From RGIG4097 sp045613765 (GTDB lineage: Bacteria; Bacillota; Clostridia; Christensenellales; CAG-917), in contig JAZLBO010000011.1 of NCBI GenBank assembly GCA_045613765.1, forward strand, positions 1 through 64,000: a stretch of DNA of 64,000 nt. The letters run 5' to 3'. The translations under genes were made by a program, and so were the position numbers. This document shows, one piece after another, positions 54,886 through 63,821 of this stretch (its first letter is position 1; each line of letters opens with the position of its first letter). The notes under the pieces are model-generated. The model saw nothing but the letters and a program-made list of their open reading frames with translations. It did not search any database and had not been told where the DNA came from.

Positions 54886-55209
54886 ATGGGATTTTGTGAT
54901 ATATGTGGAAGACAAGCCGTCACTGTTGAATATGCAGTTGTCGGTGGCAAGGAAGTGGCAATCTATCTCTGCGATAGATGTCTATCCACTGCCGAGAAAA
55001 ACCATCTTTCCACAGCCGACCTTGTGTCCGTCATCAAGGGTGCAGACGGCAAATATTGCCCAGTCTGTGGCACAACAGAAATCACTTTCCGTCAAACTTT
55101 CAAGTTTGGTTGCTCAAGTTGTTATGAATATATGCGTGGCGTAGCCGTTATGTCTGCCCAAAAGACACAGGATAGCACCCATCATACAGGCAAAGCACCA
55201 AGGAGATAA
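54886..55209 (+). CDS. mcsA: McsA-like zinc protein, short form
   Basis: 107 residues from ATG 54886 (AAAGAGAAACC upstream). Four CxxC pairs, CDIC (4-7), CDRC (30-33), CPVC and CSSC, match the zinc fingers of McsA, the activator of the McsB arginine kinase. The C-terminal UVR helix found in full-length McsA (about 180 residues) is missing; the chain ends in a basic tail HHTGKAPRR. Position directly before mcsB and clpC supports the identity. No ctsR repressor gene is adjacent, unlike in Bacillus. Confidence 0.85.
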   Translation: MGFCDICGRQAVTVEYAVVGGKEVAIYLCDRCLSTAEKNHLSTADLVSVIKGADGKYCPVCGTTEITFRQTFKFGCSSCYEYMRGVAVMSAQKTQDSTHHTGKAPRR

Positions 55210-56220
55210 ATGGAAAATCTTACAAAATTTAACGTCATATCTTCTCGCATACGCCTTGCAAGAAACATTGATGGCATAGCATTTCCGTCAAACCCCAAAG
55301 GGCTCGACCACGACAAACGCTTGCGTTTGCCCGACGGAATAGAGCGTCTTCTTCACGGCACTTTTGACTATGATTATTTTAGACTGACAGATCTTAACGA
55401 TACCCAAATAAAAGCCCTTGTTGAAAGGCATATCATATCCCCAAGCCTTGTGCATAATAGACTTGAAGGGGCAGGGATAGTTGAAAGAAATGAAAAACTC
55501 GCATTTCTCATCAACGAAGAAGATCACATCCGTGAACAATGTGTAGAAAAGGGGTTCAATCTTCAAGGTGCATACCAAAGGCTCAACCACTTTGACGATA
55601 TTATCGTCAACTCACTGCCAATCGCCTATGATGAACAACTTGGCTTTTTGACGTCTTGTCCCACCAACCTTGGCACAGGTATGCGAGCATCAACAATGTT
55701 GTTCTTGCCGGCCTTACGCCACTTGAACGCCATAGAAGACACGGTCAAAGTCTTCCGTGAAAGATACGGGCTCACAATCCGTGGCATATACGGAGAAGGT
55801 AGCAGTGCTCTTGGAGATGTATATCAACTTTCCAACACTCGTAGTTTGGGGATTACGGAATGGGAAATAATTGACATTATAGAGCAGTCCACCCTTGCCA
55901 TGTGCAAAGCAGAAGAAGTGGCAAGAGAAAGACTTATGGCAGACAAAGGGGAAGAAATCAAGGATCAAATACAGCGCAGTTTCAACACCTTGCGCACTGC
56001 ATATTCACTGACGAGCGAAGCACTTATGACACTTATCTCTGACGTGAAACTTGGGGTTATACTTGGCATTGTCCCTTTAGAAGATACTGCACCCCTTGAC
56101 AAACTTACGGTGCTGTTTTCAGCATCATCACTTACATTGAAAATTGGGGAATGTGCACCATCTGTGCGAGATATCACTCGTGCAAAACTGGTGCGTGAAA
56201 TTCTCTCGGAGGTAATTTGA
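55210..56220 (+). CDS. mcsB: Protein-arginine kinase McsB
   Basis: 336 residues, starting right after the mcsA stop, with AAGGAGATAA. Phosphorylates arginines to mark proteins for ClpCP degradation. Guanido-kinase motifs: SSRIRLARNI (11-20), INEEDHIREQ, the phosphagen-kinase signature CPTNLGTGMRAS (about 157-168) and GEGSSALGDVYQLSN. Family order and length are normal. Its stop overlaps the clpC ATG. Confidence 0.95.
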   Translation: MENLTKFNVISSRIRLARNIDGIAFPSNPKGLDHDKRLRLPDGIERLLHGTFDYDYFRLTDLNDTQIKALVERHIISPSLVHNRLEGAGIVERNEKLAFLINEEDHIREQCVEKGFNLQGAYQRLNHFDDIIVNSLPIAYDEQLGFLTSCPTNLGTGMRASTMLFLPALRHLNAIEDTVKVFRERYGLTIRGIYGEGSSALGDVYQLSNTRSLGITEWEIIDIIEQSTLAMCKAEEVARERLMADKGEEIKDQIQRSFNTLRTAYSLTSEALMTLISDVKLGVILGIVPLEDTAPLDKLTVLFSASSLTLKIGECAPSVRDITRAKLVREILSEVI

Positions 56221-58787
56221 TGGAATTTTCCGTTAATTTGAAAAACGCTCTTGAAATGGCAGGTCAACTTGCCACAAGAACAGGTGGAATTGTTTGCACC
56301 GAGCATTTGCTCTACGGCATATCTGCAATCGCAGACTGCAAAGCAAACAAATTTCTTCGTTCCTACCATATCACACCGGAATATCTTATTTCACACTTTA
56401 CAAGGAAAAACATCCGTTCAACAGTGAATATGTCCTCACGTGCAAACCGTGCTGTTGACGGTGCAAAATACGTTGCCGAGCAACTTCAATCAAGTTATGT
56501 TGGCACAGAGCACTTGCTCTACGCACTCATAGATGACAAGTCATCTATGGCAGTGTCAATCATGGAACTTCGTGGAGTTGAAGTCACCACCCTTCAAAGA
56601 CAACTCTATGATTTTATCATAGGCAAAAATGACGGTACGGCACAAAGAAGAAAAAATCCCACCACCTTTGACGATATTCTCACAGACTTCTTGTCATTGG
56701 CATTTGGTGGAAACGTCAAGGCAGATGTCATTGAAACCAACATTGACGATCCAAGATTTAGTGGTGGCTTTGTCCGTGGCAAGCAAATGAAGGAAAAGCC
56801 TGCCCGTGCCGAAAAAGAGCATAGTTCACTTGGAGAAGAACTTGACGGCTTTGGCACGAATCTCAACGAAAAGGCAAAGGCAGGCAAACTTGATCCCGTC
56901 ATTGGCAGAGGCAAGGAAATTGAAAGAATAATTCAAATCCTTTGCAGAAGAACAAAGAATAATCCTATTTTGATTGGCGAACCCGGTGTTGGCAAATCTG
57001 CAATCGTTGACGGGCTTGCGCAAGCAATCGTAGAAGGCAAAGTGCCAGATGTACTTCGTGACAAAATCATATTCTCACTTGACGTGACAAGTATGGTTGC
57101 AGGCACAAGATACCGTGGCGACTTTGAAGAAAGATTGAAAAATGCACTTCGTGCAATTCAAGAAAAGGGCAATATTATATTGTTTATTGATGAAATCCAC
57201 ACCATCTTGAAAGCAGGGGCAACGGAAGGTGGACTTGACGTTGCCAACGTGATGAAACCTATGCTCGCAAGGGGAGAATTGCAGACAATCGGTGCAACAA
57301 CCATAGACGAATATCGCAAGCACTTTGAAAAGGACGCTGCATTGGAACGCAGATTCCAACCTATCCTTGTTGAACAACCTACGGTCAGCGATACAATCGA
57401 AATTTTGCAAGGTCTTCGTGAAAAATATCAAAACCATCACAAAGTGGCAATCACAGACGAGGCAATCTCATCAGCAGCAATTTTGTCGGATAGATATATC
57501 ACAGATAGATTCCTTCCCGATAAGGCAATCGACCTTATTGACGAAGCAGCATCAAGAAAGAAAATCATCCACTATACAACCCCACCTGAAATTAGAGCCC
57601 TTGAAGACAAAATCAAGCAAGTGGAACTTGACAAGAGTGAGGCATCTCGCAGAGAGCAATATCAAAAGGCAGACAAGTTGAAAGCCGAAAGAGATGCACT
57701 TGTTGAAGAAAAGGAAAAGGCAGAAATTGAGTGGAAGGAAAAATGCAAGGACGTCAAGTTGTCCATTGGCGAAGACGAAATTGCAGAAATCGTGTCCGGT
57801 TGGACAGGTATCCCCGTCAAGAGAATAACAGAAGGGGAAAGTGAAAAACTTGCCAAACTTGAAGACGTACTCTCAAAGAGAGTAATCGGTCAAGATGAAG
57901 CAGTTTGTGCCGTTGCCAAAGCAATCAAGCGCGCAAGAGCAGGACTCAAAGATCCCAAGCGTCCCATTGGCTCATTTATCTTCCTTGGCCCAACAGGTGT
58001 TGGCAAAACCGAACTTACCAAGGCACTTGCCGAAGCAATGTTTGGAGATGAAAACCTGATGATAAGAGTTGATATGAGTGAGTATATGGAAAAGCACAAC
58101 GTATCACGTCTTATCGGCTCAGCCCCCGGCTACGTAGGTTTTGAAGAAGGTGGTCAACTGACGGAAAAGGTTAGAAGAAAGCCGTATTCAGTCATCCTCT
58201 TTGACGAAATTGAAAAGGCACACCCAGACGTATTCAATCTTCTTCTTCAAATCCTTGAAGACGGCAGATTGACGGACAGTCACGGCAGAGTGGTATCCTT
58301 CAAAAATACCGTCATCATCATGACGTCCAATATTGGCGCAAGCGAAATTTCCAAGATGAAAGCCCCCCTTGGCTTCAACAGTGGAGATACAAAGGCACAA
58401 GATGACTATGAAATGATGAAGGAAAAGCAAATGGCTGCTTTGAAAGATGCAATGAAACCCGAACTCATCAATAGAATTGATGAAATCATCATTTTCCGTA
58501 GATTGACAAGAGAAAATATCAACGTCATTGCAGAACTTATGTTTGAAAATCTCAAAAAGCGTCTTAAAGAAAAGGATATTGTCCTTGAAGTGACAGACAG
58601 AGCCAAAACTTATATTGTATCTCAAGGCTTCAACGAAGAATATGGTGCAAGACCTTTACGTAGAGCAATCCAACGTCTTGTTGAAGACAAATTGAGCGAA
58701 ATGGTGCTTTGTGGAGCACTTGCAGACGGGGATAAAATCCTTGTTGACTTTGAAGGATTTGACTTGACCTACAAGGTTGCAAAATAA
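56220..58787 (+). CDS. clpC: ATP-dependent Clp protease ATPase subunit ClpC
   Basis: 855 residues, ATG overlapping the mcsB stop, with GGAGGTAATT. AAA+ unfoldase: two Clp_N repeats (residues 1-145), D1 with Walker A GEPGVGKS and DEIHT, a middle domain that carries a UVR motif (KADKLKAERDALVEEKEKAE), D2 with Walker A GPTGVGKT and DEIEKAH, and the C-terminal Clp_B region. It unfolds McsB-marked proteins for ClpP. A longer than usual linker sits at about 140-205. Confidence 0.97.
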   Translation: MEFSVNLKNALEMAGQLATRTGGIVCTEHLLYGISAIADCKANKFLRSYHITPEYLISHFTRKNIRSTVNMSSRANRAVDGAKYVAEQLQSSYVGTEHLLYALIDDKSSMAVSIMELRGVEVTTLQRQLYDFIIGKNDGTAQRRKNPTTFDDILTDFLSLAFGGNVKADVIETNIDDPRFSGGFVRGKQMKEKPARAEKEHSSLGEELDGFGTNLNEKAKAGKLDPVIGRGKEIERIIQILCRRTKNNPILIGEPGVGKSAIVDGLAQAIVEGKVPDVLRDKIIFSLDVTSMVAGTRYRGDFEERLKNALRAIQEKGNIILFIDEIHTILKAGATEGGLDVANVMKPMLARGELQTIGATTIDEYRKHFEKDAALERRFQPILVEQPTVSDTIEILQGLREKYQNHHKVAITDEAISSAAILSDRYITDRFLPDKAIDLIDEAASRKKIIHYTTPPEIRALEDKIKQVELDKSEASRREQYQKADKLKAERDALVEEKEKAEIEWKEKCKDVKLSIGEDEIAEIVSGWTGIPVKRITEGESEKLAKLEDVLSKRVIGQDEAVCAVAKAIKRARAGLKDPKRPIGSFIFLGPTGVGKTELTKALAEAMFGDENLMIRVDMSEYMEKHNVSRLIGSAPGYVGFEEGGQLTEKVRRKPYSVILFDEIEKAHPDVFNLLLQILEDGRLTDSHGRVVSFKNTVIIMTSNIGASEISKMKAPLGFNSGDTKAQDDYEMMKEKQMAALKDAMKPELINRIDEIIIFRRLTRENINVIAELMFENLKKRLKEKDIVLEVTDRAKTYIVSQGFNEEYGARPLRRAIQRLVEDKLSEMVLCGALADGDKILVDFEGFDLTYKVAK

Positions 58788-58848
58788 AAAAATCCTACAA
58801 TTAAATATAAAAAAGTTGAGAAAAATCGAGCCTTTTGAAAATTCGGTA

Positions 58849-58877
58849 TTGAAATAACAAAAAGTTTTTGTTATAAT
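58849..58877 (+). promoter_or_regulatory. Promoter of the hpf unit
   Basis: TTGAAA (58849-58854), 17-base spacer, TATAAT (58872-58877). Confidence 0.85.
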
Positions 58878-58907
58878 ACAATTAGAAAAACGCAGGAGGT
58901 ACTCGAC

Positions 58908-59288
58908 ATGAAAAACGAAAGCGTACTCAACATTGAAATTTTCGGCAAAAACTACACGGTAAGTGACGGACTTACAAATGTTACCTTGAAAAAATGTAGC
59001 AAACTTGACAAGTATTTCAAGGATGACGAAAACGCAACAGTCACGTTTACAGTGACACTTGAAGGTGGCACTTATGAAACAGACTGTGTTGTTGCAACAC
59101 GTGGACTTTCCTACCGTGCATCAGCATCAACCGACTCACCCTACACCAATCTTGACCTTGTGATCCCCAAGATTTTGGGACAAGTTCGCAAGCAAAAGTC
59201 AATATGGGGCAGAAAGGGCGCTGGTTTTGGCAAGAAAAAAGCCAACAAAACTGCACCTGTTGAATATACAGAGGACACCATAGAATAA
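58908..59288 (+). CDS. hpf: Ribosome hibernation factor, short HPF/RaiA-type
   Basis: 126 residues, AGGAGGT upstream. The N-terminal S30AE/HPF fold (residues 5-95: LNIEIFGKNYTVSDGLTNV..VDGGTYETDCVV-type) is present, with the usual beta-alpha-beta order. After it comes only a basic tail (RGRKGAGFGKKKANK). The C-terminal dimerisation domain of long Firmicute HPF (about 180 residues) is absent, so it would not dimerise ribosomes by the long-HPF route. Its stop overlaps the next ATG. Confidence 0.8.
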   Translation: MKNESVLNIEIFGKNYTVSDGLTNVTLKKCSKLDKYFKDDENATVTFTVTLEGGTYETDCVVATRGLSYRASASTDSPYTNLDLVIPKILGQVRKQKSIWGRKGAGFGKKKANKTAPVEYTEDTIE

Positions 59289-60082
59289 TGCTTGTAGGCA
59301 TTTCAACTGCAACATATTTTACAAAGCTGGTGACCGAGAATTCTTTCTCGGTCATTTGGCGCAATAAAGGGAAATTTGCAGAGGTTTTTCTTACAACATA
59401 CAGTGAGTTTGAAGAAGATTTTGCCCATCTTCTCTTGAAGGAAAAAGGAGATGTTGAAATCTATTCAATTCACGCACTTTCAACTGCTTTTGAGCCACAA
59501 CTTTTCAATAGGGCAGAAAGGACTCGCCTTGATGCAGAAAAGTGGTTTAGAAAGGTGCTTCGTGCAGGGCAAATCCTTGGGGCAAAGTATTACACCTTCC
59601 ACGGCTCAACTCGTATGAAAAAGACATCAGTGATAGACCCTGTTTTCTTTGGCAAGCGCATGAAGGAACTTGGGGATATCGCCCTTGAATACGGCATCAC
59701 ACTGTGCCTTGAAACAGTGCATTGGTGCGCATTTTCCACCCCTGACTTCTTCAAGGCTGTCAAGGAATATGCGCCCAATATAGGTGTCACACTTGACATC
59801 AAACAAGCGTGGCAAAGTGGATATGATTGGGCAGAGTATCTCGACGTAATTGGAGATAGGCTCAAGAATGTACATCTGTGCGATCACGATAGTGACGGCA
59901 ATATTTGTATGGTAGGCAAAGGGGTTTTCCCCTTTGACAAACTCATCAAAAGATTGCACTATGACGGCTACAATGGTGCACTCATCATTGAACAATACGC
60001 AAAAGACTATTCTTCCTATGACGAAATTGGGGAGAGTGTGGAATATTTGAACAATATCATTGGAGGCATATATGCTCATTAA
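59288..60082 (+). CDS. TIM-barrel sugar-phosphate isomerase/epimerase-like protein
   Basis: 264 residues, ATG overlapping the hpf stop. Xylose-isomerase-like TIM barrel: YTFHGSTRM, LCLETVHW with metal Glu, VTLDIKQAWQ with metal Asp, VHLCDHD and IIEQYAK supply His, Asp and Glu ligands. This pattern fits AP_endonuc_2/hydroxypyruvate-isomerase families; substrate unknown. It overlaps pgi by 11 bases, which suggests a link to hexose-phosphate metabolism. Confidence 0.82.
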   Translation: MLVGISTATYFTKLVTENSFSVIWRNKGKFAEVFLTTYSEFEEDFAHLLLKEKGDVEIYSIHALSTAFEPQLFNRAERTRLDAEKWFRKVLRAGQILGAKYYTFHGSTRMKKTSVIDPVFFGKRMKELGDIALEYGITLCLETVHWCAFSTPDFFKAVKEYAPNIGVTLDIKQAWQSGYDWAEYLDVIGDRLKNVHLCDHDSDGNICMVGKGVFPFDKLIKRLHYDGYNGALIIEQYAKDYSSYDEIGESVEYLNNIIGGIYAH

Positions 60083-61463
60083 ATTTGATTTCAACAACAT
60101 GATGACTGATTTTATTGGCGAACAAGGTATTTCAGTCAAAGACATCGAACAAGTCAAAGAAGTCGCAGCAGCAGCATTTGACTACTTTGAAGACAAGCGT
60201 GGCACAGGTATGACTGGCTGGGCAGAACTTCCTTACAACCAAGATGAAATCGTTGACGACATTATCGCAACGGCAGCAGAAGTTAGAGCCAACTATGACA
60301 ACTTTGTCGTCCTCGGCATTGGTGGTAGCGCACTTGGTCCTATGGCAGCATTTAATGCACTTTGCCACTTCCGTTACAACGATCTTCCCAAGGAAAAACG
60401 CGGCGTAAAATTCTTCGTAGAAGACAACGTTGACCCCGAAAGAATGCTCGCACTTCTTGACGTCATTGACGTAAAACGTACAATGTTCAACGTCATCACA
60501 AAGAGTGGCGCAACATCAGAAACAATGAGCCAATACCTCATCATCAGCGATATTCTCAAGAAGGCAATCGGTGAAGGTTGGCAAAAGAACATTATTGCAA
60601 CAACATCACAAGAAAGAGGCAATCTCATCAAACTTGCAAAGAAAGAAAACTTCAAACTTTTCTACATACCCGAAGGTGTTGGTGGCAGATTTAGTGAACT
60701 TTGCCCCGTTGGTCTTCTTCCTGCAGCAGTCCTTGGCATTGACATTAAAGGCTTGTTGAAGGGTGCAAAAGAGATGGATAAAGCGTGCGTTAGCGCAAAT
60801 CCCTATGAAAACCCTGCACTTATGGCAGCACTTCTTCAAGTGATTGCAATGAGCAAAGGCAAAAACATTTCAGTCATGATGCCATATGCAGACAGCCTTC
60901 GTTATATCGCAGACTGGTACTGTCAACTTTGGGGCGAAAGTCTTGGCAAGGCAGTTGATCTCAACGGCAATATCGTCAACGTTGGACAAACACCCGTCAA
61001 ATCACTTGGCGCCACAGACCAACACTCACAAGTTCAACTTTACACAGAAGGTCCTTTTGACAAAGTCATCACAATGATCGCAGTGGATAAGTTCCGTGGC
61101 GACGTTGTTATCGCAGACGGCGCAGAAGAATTCCCCGATGTCAACTTCCTTTGTGGACATACCATGGGCGAACTTCTCAACACAGAAAGAAAGGCAACCG
61201 AATACGCTCTCACAAAGAGCAAGCACATGAACAATACAATCGTCCTTGACGAAGTCAATGCAAATACAGTTGGACAACTTCTTTGGTTCTTCCAACTTGA
61301 AACAGCATACGCAGGTGCAATGCTCAACATTGACACCTTCAATCAACCTGGTGTTGAAGAAGGCAAAAACGCAACCTACGCACTTTTCAATCGTAAAGGC
61401 TACGAAGAAAAGAAGAAGGAACTTGAATCTGCACCCCAAAAACAAGACAGATTTATCATCTAA
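60072..61463 (+). CDS. pgi: Glucose-6-phosphate isomerase
   Basis: 463 residues from ATG 60072 with TTGGAGGCATAT. Interconverts glucose-6-phosphate and fructose-6-phosphate. Motifs: VLGIGGSALGPMAAF, KSGATSETMSQ, GVGGRFSELCPVGLLPAA and the late sequence VGQLLWFFQLETAYAG fit the small Firmicute-type enzyme. A hairpin at 61477 follows. It completes a glycolytic link with the upstream epimerase and galE-galU sugars. Confidence 0.95.
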   Translation: MLIKFDFNNMMTDFIGEQGISVKDIEQVKEVAAAAFDYFEDKRGTGMTGWAELPYNQDEIVDDIIATAAEVRANYDNFVVLGIGGSALGPMAAFNALCHFRYNDLPKEKRGVKFFVEDNVDPERMLALLDVIDVKRTMFNVITKSGATSETMSQYLIISDILKKAIGEGWQKNIIATTSQERGNLIKLAKKENFKLFYIPEGVGGRFSELCPVGLLPAAVLGIDIKGLLKGAKEMDKACVSANPYENPALMAALLQVIAMSKGKNISVMMPYADSLRYIADWYCQLWGESLGKAVDLNGNIVNVGQTPVKSLGATDQHSQVQLYTEGPFDKVITMIAVDKFRGDVVIADGAEEFPDVNFLCGHTMGELLNTERKATEYALTKSKHMNNTIVLDEVNANTVGQLLWFFQLETAYAGAMLNIDTFNQPGVEEGKNATYALFNRKGYEEKKKELESAPQKQDRFII

Positions 61464-61476
61464 TCAAAACTCTTGC

Positions 61477-61517
61477 AACCTTGCCCAAAATCGGGCAAGG
61501 CTTGCTTGTTTTTTCGC
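61477..61517 (+). terminator. Probable terminator after pgi
   Basis: CCTTGCCC pairs with GGGCAAGG, followed by a T-rich tract (TTGTTTTTT). A second hairpin GCCCT/AGGGC follows at about 61516-61534. Confidence 0.6.
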
Positions 61518-61551
61518 CCTTTGAAAAATAGGGCAGTGAAGGATAGTATCA

Positions 61552-62151
61552 ATGGAAAACCAAGGACAAAAGCACACGTTTTTTGCACTCATCAACAGAA
61601 TGAAGCATATCGCACGTTGGAGTCTTATGCGCACCAACATTCGTGAAGACCTTATGCAACACTCTGCATCTGTGGCAATTTTTGGACAAGCACTTGCAAT
61701 TATTCGCAACGAAATTTTTGGTGGCAACGTTGACGTTGACAAGGTGGCATCTCTTGCACTCTATCACGATACGGCAGAAGTGCTTTCTGGGGATATGCCC
61801 ACACCTGTCAAGTATTACAACGAGTCCATGCGCAGTGCTTATGCAGAAATTGAAGACGTCATCAACGTCAAACTTGTGGGCTCACTTCCTGACGACTTGA
61901 AATTGAGTTACGCTCAATATCTTCAACCCAACCTTTCCAGTGAAGAATACAAACTTATGAAAGTGGCAGACAAGTTGTCTGCATACATCAAGAGCCTTGA
62001 AGAAAAGCATAGTGGCAACCACGATTTTGACAAGGCATTTGTCACACTTGGACAATCAATTGAAAAGTTGAAAGGGGAATATCCCGAACTTAAATACTTC
62101 ATGGACAACTTCCTTGAAGCCTTCACAGAACCCATCGACACACTTTTGTAA
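61552..62151 (+). CDS. yfbR: HD-domain 5'-deoxynucleotidase, YfbR-like
   Basis: 199 residues, AAGGATAGT upstream. HD phosphohydrolase of the YfbR type: RWSLMRTNIREDLMQHSASVA (His), LALYHDTAEVLSGDMPTPVKY with the HD pair, and KVADKLSAYIKS with the last Asp. It removes phosphate from deoxynucleoside 5'-monophosphates. The length is normal. Two bases separate it from the ABC-type gene. Confidence 0.9.
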   Translation: MENQGQKHTFFALINRMKHIARWSLMRTNIREDLMQHSASVAIFGQALAIIRNEIFGGNVDVDKVASLALYHDTAEVLSGDMPTPVKYYNESMRSAYAEIEDVINVKLVGSLPDDLKLSYAQYLQPNLSSEEYKLMKVADKLSAYIKSLEEKHSGNHDFDKAFVTLGQSIEKLKGEYPELKYFMDNFLEAFTEPIDTLL

Positions 62152-62152
62152 T

Positions 62153-63304
62153 ATGCTCAAACTTGAAGGGGTAGTCAAACAATATTCATACGGAAAGCGA
62201 CTTTTTGGCGCAGTGGATATGACCGTAAATGACGGCGAAATTTTGTCAATCCTTGGTCTTCAAGGCGCAGGCAAAACAACCCTTCTCAAGACAATCGCAG
62301 GCATAGAAGAATACGAAGGCAAAATCACCCTTGACGGCAAGGAAATCAAGGGCAGAACAGATGATGTCATCATGGTCTTTGATGATGGTGCGTTGTTCCC
62401 TCAAAAGACGGTGTTTGACAACCTTGCATACCCCTTGAAAATACGTGGTTTTCACAAGGTGGAAATCGCAGAAAAAGTCATGAAAGTTGCAGATAATTTT
62501 GGTTTGTTTGCAACACTGAAAACAAGGGTAAAAAACTTGACTTTGGCAGAAAAAAGAAAGGTGTCACTTGCTCGACTTTTGATGAGAGAGTCAAGACTTG
62601 TTTTGATAGACGATTTCTTGAAAGACTTGCCTTTGAGTGATGCCGACGACATTTTTGACGAGGTGTCAAAGATATGTTTTGACATGTCAAGAAACAATGG
62701 CACAACAGTGATCTTTGCCACAGAAACCCCACGCTACGCCTTTGGCTTTGGGGACAAAACAATGGTGCTCGTTGACGGCACAATTATGCAAGTCGGCACA
62801 TATCAAGATATGTATTCTGCACCCACAACAGTGTGGTCTGCACAAGCAGTTGATGAGTGCTACAATGTTGTAAAAGGCACTTTAACATACGAAAACGAAA
62901 GATTAACCTTCACTTCAACACCTTTGAACAGCGTTTTCACTCTTGATGACGAAGGCAAAGTGGTGTGGGAAGACAAGGAACTATATAAGGTCATCACCCT
63001 TGACGTCACTCACTTTAAAGACGACATTGTTGATGACTATATGGGCAAAGACGTCTTATTAGGTTGGCACGGCAAGGACTTTGTCTTTGATGACAACGGA
63101 CTTGAGATTGACGTGACTTTCATCAAAAACCTAAATGGCAAAATTGCACTTCAAGGGGACTATGACTACTCAACACTTTCAGTGGTTGTAGATGACACTC
63201 CTGACAACAGAAAACTCAAAAAAATAAAGTTTTTGCCAAAGGTGGAAAACGTGCTGTTTTTTACCCTTAGTGAAAACTCAATTATGAAAAGGAAAAGACA
63301 ATGA
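62153..63304 (+). CDS. ABC ATPase-like protein with degraded catalytic motifs
   Basis: 383 residues from ATG 62153; the in-frame extension into yfbR was rejected. MalK/UgpC-like layout: an ABC domain (residues 1-230), then a TOBE/OB-like domain (about 240-383). Walker A GLQGAGKTT is intact, but the signature LSGGQ is replaced by LTLAEK, the Walker B end is LVLIDDF (catalytic Glu replaced by Asp) and the H-loop reads FATETPRYA (His lost). This would probably bind, not readily hydrolyse, ATP. No permease or binding protein is adjacent; it overlaps ruvC by 4 bases (ATGA). Confidence 0.88.
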   Translation: MLKLEGVVKQYSYGKRLFGAVDMTVNDGEILSILGLQGAGKTTLLKTIAGIEEYEGKITLDGKEIKGRTDDVIMVFDDGALFPQKTVFDNLAYPLKIRGFHKVEIAEKVMKVADNFGLFATLKTRVKNLTLAEKRKVSLARLLMRESRLVLIDDFLKDLPLSDADDIFDEVSKICFDMSRNNGTTVIFATETPRYAFGFGDKTMVLVDGTIMQVGTYQDMYSAPTTVWSAQAVDECYNVVKGTLTYENERLTFTSTPLNSVFTLDDEGKVVWEDKELYKVITLDVTHFKDDIVDDYMGKDVLLGWHGKDFVFDDNGLEIDVTFIKNLNGKIALQGDYDYSTLSVVVDDTPDNRKLKKIKFLPKVENVLFFTLSENSIMKRKRQ

Positions 63305-63798
63305 TTATTTTGGGCATTGACCCCGGTCTTGCCACCGTTGGCTTTGGTGTCATAAATGCCGAGCGTGGACGCTATACAGTCCTTGATTACGGCATCATTT
63401 CAACGCCAAAAGAAGACACACTTCCAGTCCGTCTTGCCAAGGTTGAAGAAGGGGTAAAAACACTCATAAACACGTACAATCCACAGCAAGTTGCAGTGGA
63501 AGAACTTTTCTTTTCCAAAAACGTCACCACTGGTATTGCAGTGGCAGAGGCAAGGGGAGTGATTTTGCTCACTTGCAACAAACTTTTGGGGGACGAGGTT
63601 TATGAATACACCCCCAACCAAATCAAGATGACAATTACGGGCTATGGTGGAGCAGAAAAAAAGCAAATGCAACTTATGGTGCAATCATTGTTGCGCTTGA
63701 AAGCAATTCCACGCCCTGATGATGCAGCAGATGCTCTTGCAGTGGCACTTTGTCACGGACAAGTGGCAGGCATGGCAGGTCAATTTAGAGTAAGATAG
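63301..63798 (+). CDS. ruvC: Holliday-junction resolvase RuvC
   Basis: 165 residues, ATG overlapping the previous stop. Resolves Holliday junctions made during recombination. Catalytic acids: Asp7 in GIDPGLATVG, Glu68 (or 67) in VEELFF, and the Asp pair in DDAADALAVALCH. Length is typical. It leads into ruvA 24 bases later, giving a ruvCA(B) order; ruvB should lie beyond the window. Confidence 0.97.
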   Translation: MIILGIDPGLATVGFGVINAERGRYTVLDYGIISTPKEDTLPVRLAKVEEGVKTLINTYNPQQVAVEELFFSKNVTTGIAVAEARGVILLTCNKLLGDEVYEYTPNQIKMTITGYGGAEKKQMQLMVQSLLRLKAIPRPDDAADALAVALCHGQVAGMAGQFRVR

Positions 63799-63821
63799 GG
63801 CAAAGCCCCAATAGGTGAAAT

